Shown here in pieces: positions 47,691 to 59,500 of a stretch of DNA of 64,000 bases. The stretch's first letter is position 1. Every line of letters starts with the position of its first letter. The position numbers were made by a program, and so were the translations under genes. The stretch spans positions 124,001-188,000 of the forward strand of contig CBFFRP010000080.1 in the NCBI GenBank assembly GCA_965644295.1, given 5' to 3'. Under the pieces are notes generated by a model. It saw only the letters and a list, made by a program, of their open reading frames with translations, ran no database searches and was not told the origin of the DNA. Source of the DNA: Paraphysomonas bandaiensis (lineage: Eukaryota > Chrysophyceae).

Positions 47691-47786
47691 CTACTAACTT
47701 AAAGTAGATAGCACCACTCATATAATAGATAGTGCTGTGATCCCTTAATTACTAATTTTTAGTTAACTAGCAGACTGCAATTTTAA

Positions 47787-48602
47787 CTACTTCTCGCTGC
47801 TCTCTACTGGCACATCAGGATCTTCTTTCAGGGCTTCATGGATGGTATAAACATCCCACAACATGTAATTGGCTCGTAGGAATAGCAACGATTCTAGACG
47901 ATATGGATTCATGTTTCTACGCTCAGGCGTCATAATTAACTTTGCACGACTAAAGAGCCTCTCAACAACATTAGATTGTGCTTCGATATGAAGCAAGCAG
48001 CGGTAGTTGGACTCATAGGTACCAAGTCGAGCTCTCTTGGTGACCTCGGCGCTGTCCAGAACACGCTGTGCAAAATCAGTTCCTTCACTCTCGTCCTCGT
48101 TATTTCTGTCGGGTACACCAACCTCCATGGATAAATCCAGTTGCAAATGTCGAACTGCTCTTCTCTCATTGCCTGTCAACTCTCTTTCATCGTTCCCTTG
48201 AATTTTAGCCACTGCCTTCTCCAAATTGGCACTGGCAACAATGCTTGCATTTGGGGAAAGGTATGGATGCAGCTCTGGAAATTCTTGTAGCAGCATATCA
48301 AATAACTGGCGGGCTTGGTACAAATTGGTTCCATCTCTTTGTAAGGCCAGCGTAACACTCTGTAACTTTTCAAGTTGCGTCAAATATTGTTTCAGATCTC
48401 GAAATTTAGCTGGAGTAAGAATCTTATCTTCCAGGGTGCTCGGGAAATTACATTCACCAAGAAAAGGATGCAGTTTTACGTATTTAACCAGCATGTTGTA
48501 TGTTGAAGACCACCGAGTTACATTTCTTCTTTCCGGCTTTATGTTTGTCTTCTGCGCGGCTATACGCGATTCTAAAAGTGCGTATGGAAATACATAGTTT
48601 CA
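47787..48602 (-). pseudogene. hAT-family transposase, C-terminal remnant
   Basis: An open frame of about 270 codons ending at 47787, without a proper start; it is open upstream of its first ATG (48494) back to about 48602. The upstream part reads NVTRWSSTYNML, the conserved NxTRWxSTY motif of hAT transposases, and the end has NVVERLFSRAKLIMTPERRN followed by LFLRANYMLWD, the hAT dimerisation domain. The N-terminal BED finger and the first catalytic part are absent, so this is a 5'-truncated or decayed element. No terminal inverted repeats were identified. Confidence 0.8.
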
Positions 48603-48777
48603 GCAAAACATGTGTATCGTTCTAGAAAGAGTGATTGTGCTGCCAAGAAATAAGGCCATTGTATATTAATTCAGAGACAAAATACTAAATCCAATCACGA
48701 AGCAATACATTGAATTATACAAAAATAATATCATATTCAATATGAAACAAATACTACAAGCATGCAACTTCACATTC

Positions 48778-49804
48778 TCACATCTTATCAGAGTCAGCTT
48801 TGTCAAGAAATTGAAATGCCCTCTTGAATAATTTATTCTTTGTAACGGCAGTACTCTCTAACGGTTTCGAACAAGACTCAGACCTTTTAACTTCACTAAT
48901 ATCACGCTTCGATCCTAAAATTGAAACTTGCTTGCTACTTGGAGCTTTCTTCACGACTTCTCTCTTTGATGTGCTATTGTTGCGGGGTTTGTTTACACTC
49001 TTGAGGGTCGGATTCGGCGGCTTCATCAACTGAAGCTTTTCAATCGCAGCAGAGTCGTCGTGTTTTAGGGATTCGAATTCAGATATGTTGCGGTAAGTAA
49101 CTTCTACATGTAGGCCATATCGTCGTGCTAAGTCTTTAATCTTTCTCTCTCCTTCCTGTTGAAAGGCTGATACAAACTTCCGTCACGAGACAACCACCAA
49201 TCTTTAGTGACTTACCACGATAACTTTGGTCGGCATTTTTTAGACCTCCACACGAGTCATTTGTTGCTGCAGCTATACAACGCAATCGGCAATGATAATG
49301 CATAAATTACGTACAAGACGTACCCTTGAGCTCTTCAATTACAGATTCGGGACTGACTTGATCTTGACAACTACTAGGTGGAACTGCTGCTATAGGGATA
49401 CGTTCGTTTGACTTTTCTACACTTCCGACATAGCGACGCAGAAATGTAGAGTTGGGCCGAATTCTGGAGGCTGATGTACTGTCGGTACTATTCTTCTGCA
49501 CCGCTGTGTCAGTAGAAAATACCGTTTCACCTTCTGTCGAGGAACTATCTTCGTTATTATTGTCGTTAAGTAAAACGGAACTCTTTATGTGAGTCAAACT
49601 AATCAGTCTAGTTTCTGTGGAGGGATTAGTTGTTGTTCTCGCTTCGCCTTGAACTACCTTCGTCGATGCATCGACATTGCCACCATTCTAAGCAACGAAA
49701 TTAAGGAGTAATATATTAATGTATTGACTAACAAGATCAGATGTTACTGGGGCTGATGATGCACTGAGTGTAGAGTTACTTCGCAGATGGGATAAGTTAA
49801 TCAT
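48778..49804 (-). CDS. Hypothetical Ser/Thr-rich protein
   Basis: Four exons join in frame from an ATG at 49804: a short first exon (MINLSHLRSNSTLSASS...), a long Ser/Thr/Asn-rich exon (about 49690-49318), a small exon (about 49265-49222), and a last exon (about 49162-48778). Introns are about 45-60 nt with good GT-AG ends. The N-terminal two thirds looks disordered. A more ordered helix-strand segment near the last splice reads GERKIKDLARRYGLHVEVTY, followed by a Lys-rich tail (KREVVKKAPSSKQ, KNKLFKRAFQFLDKA). No family is recognised; a nuclear or cytoskeletal scaffold is possible but not shown. Confidence 0.55.
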
Positions 49805-50570
49805 CTCGTTCCGTAGATGTCTGTCATGAAGGCTGAGAATCAACTAGACATATGTACGACAGGAACCTTCATTTTAAACTTAAGTTTCCATTAATCACGA
49901 TATCTCGGCCCCACAAGCTCACCAGTCCCGAGTCAACAATAATAATATGCGGGATGGATGTAACAATCCAGCCCAGCCCCTGCTGTAGGCTGTACACGGT
50001 ATACGTTAGGTATACGGTGCCAGTTTCTGTCTACATTGCTGTACAGCGCTTGAATACTGGAATACACGTACAGCAGTACAGTATCGGAATACTGGTGATA
50101 CAAAAAACGTTACACAAGTGCCCGTATACTCCAGGACGTACCTGTGTACAGCCAGTACATCTATATTTTGTCGTATGTGAAATCAACACCGTGTACCTCT
50201 ACACTCGTACGCGCGTCCCAGCAGTGTGTCACCTTCTTGACGCTGCTTGATGAGCTCGTACTGGCACTGTGCTGCGGTATACCACATCTAACACTCTTAA
50301 AATTAATTGTCACTATCTGTGGATAGTACTGGAGTAGTGTGATTGTTTGATCTCTATTCTTATATTGAGATTGCTTTCCACTTGCTGCTGTCAGAGGTGT
50401 ACAAGAGTGTACACATGTTGTCTCAGTTATGAGTTCTATTGAATAGATCACACGAAAAGCTGTTGATATTCCTGTGTGTCCCATTAATTAACTGTACGAA
50501 TATATATATCCCTGACTATGATTTATAACCACTTGTGGTACAGGTATCAGGTGAGTTCTCCGGCGAATCA
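49805..50570. other. Divergent intergenic region
   Basis: Contains clustered short repeats built on GTATAC, CAGTAC and GGAATAC (about 49995-50100). Open frames here (49852-50250, 50161-50484) lack features. An upstream exon of the giant gene could lie here: GGTACAG at 50537-50543 looks like a splice acceptor. Confidence 0.4.
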
Positions 50571-53500
50571 ATGTTACATTCGAAGAGAGAGCAAGCCATT
50601 CGTGCGGATAACGAGAAATTCAATGATAATATTGCCGAAATGAGGTTAGAAAGGGAAAAATGCGTGATCGGGGCGCAGGAAGTATCGGAGGGCCTCATGA
50701 ATATTGAAAAGGCGTACCACGATGAAAGCTATGATGTGGCTCTTGCAAGTGAGACTGGTCAAATGGAAAAGCTATTGAGCACAGTGGAGATGAATTCACT
50801 GAAGGCGTGCAGTGCATTGGAAGAAGTTAATAAAGAATTAGCAAGGTTGGCCTTTGAGCAAATGGAGTCGAAACGAACTGAAATGGAATCTGGTGGAGGA
50901 AGTCAAATTGAAGATTACATGACACCACAGGATACAGAGGCAATCCAAAGAAATGTGAAGGCTAAAATGGAAGCTGCTGCAACAAGATTGAGAGATATAT
51001 TTCTTAAAGCTAACAATCAGTACAATCATGTGCTCTCTTCATTTTCAGCATCTCACGATCAGCAGGAGGAGGGTGATGATGATGAGAGACGCCAGCTAGC
51101 TCTTGTACCTGCTTTACAAAAGAAAATTAAAGATCTTAGACGAGATTTAGAAGCTGCAGAGGCAAAGGCGCGATCTATAACAGTACAGAGGTGACTTGGC
51201 TGCTGAATATTTTATTGTTAAATTTTATATAATGACAGAACTGCGGATTTAAACAAAGCTAAAGAAGAAAAACTTCGATACGAAAAAGAAACACAGAAGC
51301 TTCTTCTAAAACTTCAACTCTCTGAGAGTAAGAAACGGTTTCACGAGCAAATGGGTCGAGATGAGAATCATTCAACGGTAATAATTAGCCCCATGGAGCA
51401 CGAAGAGCTTCAACGAGTATGTGAAGAACTCAAGAACCAAATAGTACATCTTGAAGAAGACACCAAAAACAAGCATCAAACTATACTCCAACTGACGCAA
51501 GATGTGGCCTCTGCTCAGTATACCTTGCAGAACAGCGATCATACTAAAGTGAAACTACAACAAAAATGCGATGAGCTCCAGAAAAAGGAACACATTGCAC
51601 AAGAGAGAGCCAACGAAGCTATTGAGCAGTGTAATGAAAAGATGGCTGCGTTAGAGAAAAGTCTAGAGGAAGAGTTGCGCGAGTCGCGCTACAAGATTAA
51701 GGATCTGGAAAATCTTAAGAAAGATAAAGCTCGTCTCCTTGCTCAAGTTTCATCTATGGAAGAAGAAGAAAAAAAATTTCGTCTCCAGAGTAAGGAGTTC
51801 ATGCAGCAGCTAAGTGATGCACGGGAACGGATATCTCATTTGGAGGAACAAATTACGGACCAAGAAAATGAATACGCTGCCAGTCTTGAAAAGCTCGAAT
51901 CTAAATCGTTGAAGAAAGCTAAAGAAGAAATTAAGAAGTCGCGAAGTATGGAAGAAGACCAATTTGAGGTAGTGAAAAGGGAAAACGACTCTTTGAAGAG
52001 CAGTGTGCAAACTCTATCAGATGAGATGAAAAAAGTCATTGAGAGCTTGGATCGAAATGTGGAGACAGACTTTGAGCGTTTAGAGCTGCAAAATATGAAA
52101 CTCGTTGGGTTAGAAAAGAAAGTACGCAATCTCAAACTTGCTCTAGCAAAGCAACGTGAAAAGGAGCGTGATATTGTTGACTCCATAGTGCAAGGACATC
52201 GTGCAGAAAACCAAATGCTGCGAAATCAATTGGAAGGGGCTTTAAGTTCAGCTGCAGCTGTTGGAGTGAGTGAACCTGACTTCAGCAGCGAAAGTACTGT
52301 TAGCTCAGAACCTACTCTTCAAATTTCCCAGAAACAACTTAGCAATCAGAGGCAGAAGCTTAAGGGTAAAGCGTCCGTACCTGTTGATGAGACTGTTGCA
52401 GTTAAGATCTCGCCTAGAGTCGAGCAAAGTGAAGATAACGCTGTGAGTAGCGAAGTTATAGTAAATGCAGAGCAGTATGATTCTCAAAAAGCTGTTGATA
52501 TGGTTTCTGCGGCTGTTCAAACTGATGATGTTGTAATTGTTCACAGCAATGACCCTGTAGAGTCTGTGCGTCATAATTCATCAGAAGAGCCTGCTGAAAA
52601 GCACTCAAATACGCCCAATTCTGGTGCGAGAGGTGATAACGTCATTCAATGTGCTAATGATTTGGAGGCAAAGCTGAATGAAAGTGGAAACATAGATATA
52701 GAAGCGGCGACATATGCAGACGAATCTGTTTCGTCCAAAGTTCATCACGAAGATGGTGTAGTGAGTAGCCAAGTATATACGGAGTCTGAGAGCCAAAGTC
52801 ACTCCATAATTCAACACGATGAATCACCAACGATAGAGTCCAGGCCTTGCACACACAGCTACAAATCGCACAGTGGAGAGCATACAGTATTGAATGAAAA
52901 TATGTTGGAGATAAAGGAGTTGCCTACACAGGAAGGGAGCAAAGCTTGTCAGCTATCTGGAGGTCAAGTGGCAGACATTATTAAAGGTGTTGTGACTAAC
53001 AGACTAAGCCGCAGCTTTGGTGAGGGTGGTGATGACACCATATCCAATGAAATGACGAAACCGTTGCGCGAAGAGAATGCAGAGAACATTTACAAGAGTA
53101 AAATTGTTGATTTGTTTCTTGATCCTAATGGGCTATTATCGTCGGCGGTGGTTGCTTCTGCAGCAAGTTGTGGCAATGTTTCTGGTATTGAAGAATATGT
53201 CTTGTCGTGTCTCATGACTATGGAGAGGGGAATAGCTGCATACAATTTAGCTGTCGGGTTAGATGATATCAAGCGTCGACTGGCAGATAAAGATTATGTG
53301 ATCCATCAAGAAGAATCGTCCTCAGTAACAACTGCAGATAAATGTGTCCAATCTGAGGACTCCCTTTCGTCCCCATTAGAAATTTGTGCATCAACTAGCG
53401 GTGCTGATAGTGAACCCGCATGTGTAGATGTTGAAATGACATCTTCCAAAGGAGGAGATACACACGATGAAATCGATGGTTCTCACGCGGACGCTGATGT

Positions 53501-56500
53501 AACAGGCGCAGATTTAGACGACACCTTTGATGCTGATGGGGAGAGTCATGACGGTAGTGCAATCAAGGTTGTTGGGTCAGAAAGTGGTGTTTTAGAAGTT
53601 GAGTTTAAACCACAAAGTCCTCGACCGAATGACAATGACTACAATATTCGCGGTAATACCGAAGAATGTGTTGATATCGAAATAGGTCGCAGATTAAGTA
53701 AACTTGACAGCAATGATGAAACCGATGCGCGTAGTAGTGAGAATGATGAACTACGCGACAAACTATCTGCAGCCGAAGAAGAAATATCGCGACTAAATGC
53801 AGAGCTCAGAGAACTTAGAGTATCTCACGAATCAATTTATGACCAGCTTCAGAAATATATCGCTGATAAAGACGGCAATAGTGACAGTGGTCACACAATT
53901 GAGATTGAGCATAAAGCCAGCGAGAGCAGCGGGAATACTGCAAAATCTGGTTTTGATCCATCTAAGTACCTTGCAATGGCATCTGCAGACTCACAAGAAA
54001 AACCTAGCAAGAAGCGAAATAGAGCATCAATTTTATTAGAATTGAGTCGTTCTCCTTCTATTGACAGGTCGCAAACGAGCTCTAGCAGGCCGTTACATAT
54101 TGGATCTCCGCGAAGTCACAAGGACCAGATTCAACCGCCACAAACAATTAACTTTTCTGCAGATGATGATGATATATCAGCATTGGGTGAAGATTTTGAA
54201 TTAGAAACTGCGTCACTTGGAAGCACCGAACCTGGAGAGGAAAGTGCTGTTGTAACAGAAGAGAGAAAAAGGCTAAAAGATTTACTGTCTGTTGATGATG
54301 CGGAATCGATTGGAATGATTAAAAGTGAAAATTTTGATCGGTTGAGAAATGGCCCTTTCGGTGGAGACGATGTTGTAGTATTAACGAGGTTAGAGTTTTA
54401 CAACAAAACTATCAGTGACGAAAACGACGCATTGCAACAACCGTGTGATGTGGAGTCTAAAGGATCTCGTTATATTCCTGGTTCCAAATTGTCAAATTTG
54501 TCTCCAACAAGAAAGAAAAATGTGACGAAGACTAAGATACTTCAGAGAGCAGCCGAAGTAGAAATATTGGCCCAGCGTTCATTGGTCTTAAAAAATTATT
54601 CAATTGAAGAATTAGTTAAGTTTCTAAGTGCAACGGAGGCTACACTCTTGAAATTGAGCACTTTTGGTGTGTGGAAGCGACTGCAACATGCTGCCCAGGG
54701 AGGGTTATTTCACGATATTCTTGTTGTTCATAGAGATTCTCTCAATCGATGTATTGCTGCGGCAGGTGGATACCAGAAGGCTTTACTCAATGTGCAAATT
54801 GAGAACGATTTAGAGTCAGATACTTCATTTTGGCCGGATTTTTTCCGAGTGAAAGTGTTGGAATATTACAGAAAAGAACTTTTGAATATTCAAAAAATGA
54901 ACACCACGGAAGTAGCTGATCTAAATAGCACTATTGATAAACTTCGTGAAGATTTGAAGTACGAAAAGGAATGTATAATCCAAGAGCGGGCATGGGCTTT
55001 GAAGGAAATATCTGCAATGAGTGTGCATCTCCAAAAGCGCCTCACAATGGTAAGGGGATCGTCAGTTTTCAATGATATGGATTTGAAAGACATATCGGAA
55101 GCTCTTCCCCTGGATGATGATGAAGATACAGAAGAAAAATCTCCTACAGATGCACAGTCTGAAACAGTGGACAGTCGAAAACCCAAGAAGAAGGTTGTAT
55201 TTGCAGACCCTACAGGACTAGGCTTCGCACCACGCCTGTATGAACAAGAGAGTTCCTTTTACTTAAAGGCCAAGGAAATTGAGAGGAGCTTGAAGGCGAA
55301 AACATTTTTCAAAAAAGTAATCAATAGCCGAATGCTTCTCTCATCGTTTCGTAAATCTAGTTCTGTTGTCAGTGATGAACCTAGTGGATTGTTTACGCCT
55401 CGTAGTGCCGCAGAAGAATCAAAGTCAACTGTTGACCAGGAACCGGACCCTATTCATTCATCAGCTGTTACACCGAAGTCATCGTCGGATGAAATAAATA
55501 TACAACCCAGCAAATCACCGGAGCCTAAGCCCGTTCCCATTATTAATACATCACAAGATGAAGCTGAAGCTACTGTCGAAGATACCTCGAACAACAACGT
55601 ATTCGCAGATGACGACGTCGATGCTAGTAACAATACTATAGATGACAATGAAAATGACAATGAAGTTGCAGAAGGGGATGACTATGATGACGAATGTTCA
55701 GAATATGAAACAGAGGTACCGTCATCAGAGTACGACCCAAACGCGGAGCCGTTATTGCCTTCCCAAATGCTGAAGCGGCAAGATTCTAGAAAAATTGAAA
55801 AAGTGGTAATTAATGTAGCAGTACTTCAGTTACAGCTTCAAGAAATTGCTCTCGCTATTTACAAATATAGGAGCGAGAGTGCTGTGGTGCTTGCGCAAGC
55901 ACTGACATCAGTTTTATTCAATTGGGACAAAGCCGAGACCACTGTAACGTCACTGACAGCCTGTCTGACATTGTGTCGACCAGACTCTGAGGATGTGAAA
56001 TGTATCAATTCACTGAGGGAGTTCGCAGAATCATCTTCTAGTAATATGAAGCTCAGTGATCTTATGCATGCACGAGACACTCTTTTGGATGCCATTCAAT
56101 TTTACGAAGCTAAAACAGGATCAGGACATCGCAAAAGGACAGCATCTTTGGTATCAATTGACGACACACACCTTGATACGGATGAACCTCGGTCAAGGCC
56201 AAGAAGTCCGGTTGATAAGCGTGTCGGTGGAGCAAGTACGCAGAGTGGTCAAATCTTATGTCAGAGTTGTGCGGGGTTAATTACGGGATCAAAATCAAAC
56301 TCTCCCTTAAAAAGTAGTTCATCTCCCCGACGGCAGAGCCCGCGTTCTCCTTCTGGATCTGCTACTTGTAGTTCTGGTTTCTCTTCACGATCTCGCAGTC
56401 CCTCTCCTCAGAGAGGAAGAAAGAATGTTATTGTGACTAGTTCTGGAAAAGCACCGTCAGAATCGAGAAAAAGGAAACCCTCTCGTCCAGAAAAAATAGT

Positions 56501-59500
56501 TGAGGTTATCAAAAAGACGGTAGATACAGATGACAAAGCATGTCAGACGGAGTCCAATGAAGAAGTGGTAGTGACGTTTCAGCCAGACGATGAGCCGTCG
56601 CATGAGTTAACCAAACTTGGAAGCGTTGATCAGTCTTATTCTGACCCTGGAAGTATAACTGGAGACGTATTTCTTGTCAAGCTTGTTGGTAATTTATGGG
56701 ATATAATTGACAAGGATACTCAAACTGTTGTGGAGCCTTTTAACAATTTTGGTGTCGAAATCAGCCCTGGTGTGCGAATGGTTTCTAATTATTTCCTATT
56801 CACACCAGAACCTGAAATCAATCCAGTCGATCCAGATGGTCCACCATTGAACGATGGACAGCTGGAGATGAAACGGCTTCCGCTTGGAGTTGTTCTTGTC
56901 CGCAAAAGAAAACCTGGTACTTTACTGTTTAAAGGAATTATTGAGTGGAACAGTTGGGATGAGTTAGGTGTACCTGCACCTACGTTACCTGACGACATTA
57001 TTGCTGTTGAAATCCCACCGGTTTTAGATCTCACTCCTTCTGTTCAATTATATTCAGGAGGGTTCATGAGCTACGCGGTCGAAATTCCTCCAGATGTATG
57101 GTTTATCAGTGTTCAGAGATCGGAAGAGAAGAGTGATCCGAAAACGTACTTCGGTGAACTTGATGTGCTCATTCCTCCTGGATTTGTTATGGTCAAACTC
57201 TCAGAATCACTTGTTATATCAGCAGACTTACATAAACGCCTGCCTGTTGGTGTTACCTTAGCTGAAGTTACGCCACATAAATTAGTCCAACTCTGTGGTC
57301 GGTATGCCTCCCTCCCAACTGGCGTACTTCTTAGCCCTGGTGTTATGGTTGCTACTGCTGAATGTTCACCTCCTCCAAAAAAAGAGCGAGTGTCATTTCC
57401 TCCAAATGCTGGATTTTATGAACCGCCGGCTATTGAGGGCTCTTCCCCTGATAGTGAAAAGGAAGATCAGAAACTGATACCCCTCACACTTCCTCCTGGT
57501 ATAATTGCTGTTTACATAGATGATGACGCCGTATTACCTTCTTTTCTCAAACCGTTAAAGGTTGAAGGAGAACCTGTTGAAGTAGATGTGGATCAGGTGG
57601 ATATTGATGCAGAGAGTGATGCTACAGCCTTTATGTGCAAGGCCAACATCGTTGTATTGCAGTGCCCTTCAAATTTAACTTTACCACAAGGAGCTTTGTT
57701 GATAAAGCGCCCTCATAGTATAAATGGCATTCCGCGCCCCTTACCACCCGGTATGTCTCTGTGTCCACCCTCATTGATACCAAAGAGGTTATCTTTGAAA
57801 GACAGTGTTGAGATTGTTTGCCTTACTCCAATATACGAGATTCCAGCTGGCACGAAAATTACTTCCGAGGCGACAGTTTATCCACGGCCTCTCGATATGA
57901 GACTACCTCACGGCACTGTATTGGTTCGTCGATTACCTGGTGCACATATACCTGCTGGTATAACTCTAGAGCCGATGCCTGACATACCGTATGGCGCTTA
58001 TGTTCCAAATGAGATTGAACTTTGGGGCTTGCCACATGGAATTCGGTTGCCTGCCGGTGCGGAATTTGCTGAAGGCTTGGTTGTATCAGATTTCACTCCA
58101 CAGCTTGCACCTGGACAAGATTTGCAAAATGGAATTTATTTCATTACCAGAGATCCATCTTTAAAAGGTACTGACCTTCCTGCTGGTATGGAGCGAGCAC
58201 TCAAACAACATCTTCCATCTGGATGCTTACTTCCTCCTGGGGTTGAAGCTGTACGTATCCGGCCGCGCTATGAAATACCAGCGGGAGTTCAAATTCAGGC
58301 TGGTGCAATGTTAGGTAACGATATGCAACTTCCTCCTGGGTCTGAAGTACTTCCCAACATAGAAGTTGTGCAGTGGCCACAAGGAATGTTTTTACCTCCT
58401 AATATTGAACTGGTGCGTAGAATTGACAGGTCTGTTGGTCTCCCATGCGATATTGTGGTGGTGCAAGAAAATGCTGATGAGTTTAAAGCGATTGAGTTTT
58501 CAAAAGTAAACAATACACCGCCACGGGGTTGTTTCTTTATTCGCTTACCGCACAAAGTTAATATTCCGACGTCGCTAGAGTTAGCGGATCGCTGCATGGT
58601 TGTGGAGTTGAGTAACCCAGATTCATCATCTGATTACAGCAACGATAGAATGTTAAAGGAATTGAACCTTCCAGAAAATGTCGTCGCAATTAAGCGAGTG
58701 CAGCCTTCAGTTGCGAGTAAGCAATTTGTATCAGCAATGGCTAACACTCCGCTCCCACCGGAGTTTACTCCGTATCCATCGTCGCTTTTACCTAAGAATG
58801 TTCACTTACCTCTGGGTGTTGAGCTTGTTAGCGTTCATCCTCACTTTGAACTTCCCGCTGGAGCAATTATCAAAGGCGGTTTAATTGTTCGAACACGTGT
58901 ATGTGCTTTCACTATACCTTCCGAGCTCACAGTGATGGAGCGCATTAGCATAGACACACCAGCCTCATTACCAGAAGGGGTTGAACTGTATCCCAATTCG
59001 GACTCAAGCGGTGGTTTAAGTGGGTACCTTATTACAAGGATTAACGATAACGTAGTGTCCTGGGGGGAAGGATTTGAAGAGATGGACCCTGTGACACCAC
59101 AGCAGTCAATGCCCCACCTTCCTGAAGGGTACTTCCTCATTAACACGACAAAACTTGGAAATGGCACTGCAACTTTACCTGAAGCTTTAGAGATAGTGAC
59201 CGAGAATTTACCTACGTTAACTCATTATCAGTCCCTGCCTCGAGGTCTTGCGATTGTAAGATTGAAATCTAGAATATATTTGCCATACGGCATCAGAATA
59301 TCAAGTGTAGCCGCAATTCCACCCAAGATACAACTATGTCCGGGTGATATTGTGGGAACTCCTCACACCGAAGTTGGTTTTGGATCTGTTGGTTCCTGTT
59401 TTGACCCCTCCAAGTTATCTGTGTTAACATCAGACGACCCCGGTATTTCAATACCCGATCGTGCTGTAACATTGAAGCAAGACGAACAAGACTTAACGAA

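Noticed and set aside
51351-51353. ATG at 51351 as start of the giant protein
   Set aside because: The frame is open upstream and continues through a clean 48-nt intron into another coiled-coil exon starting at 50571.
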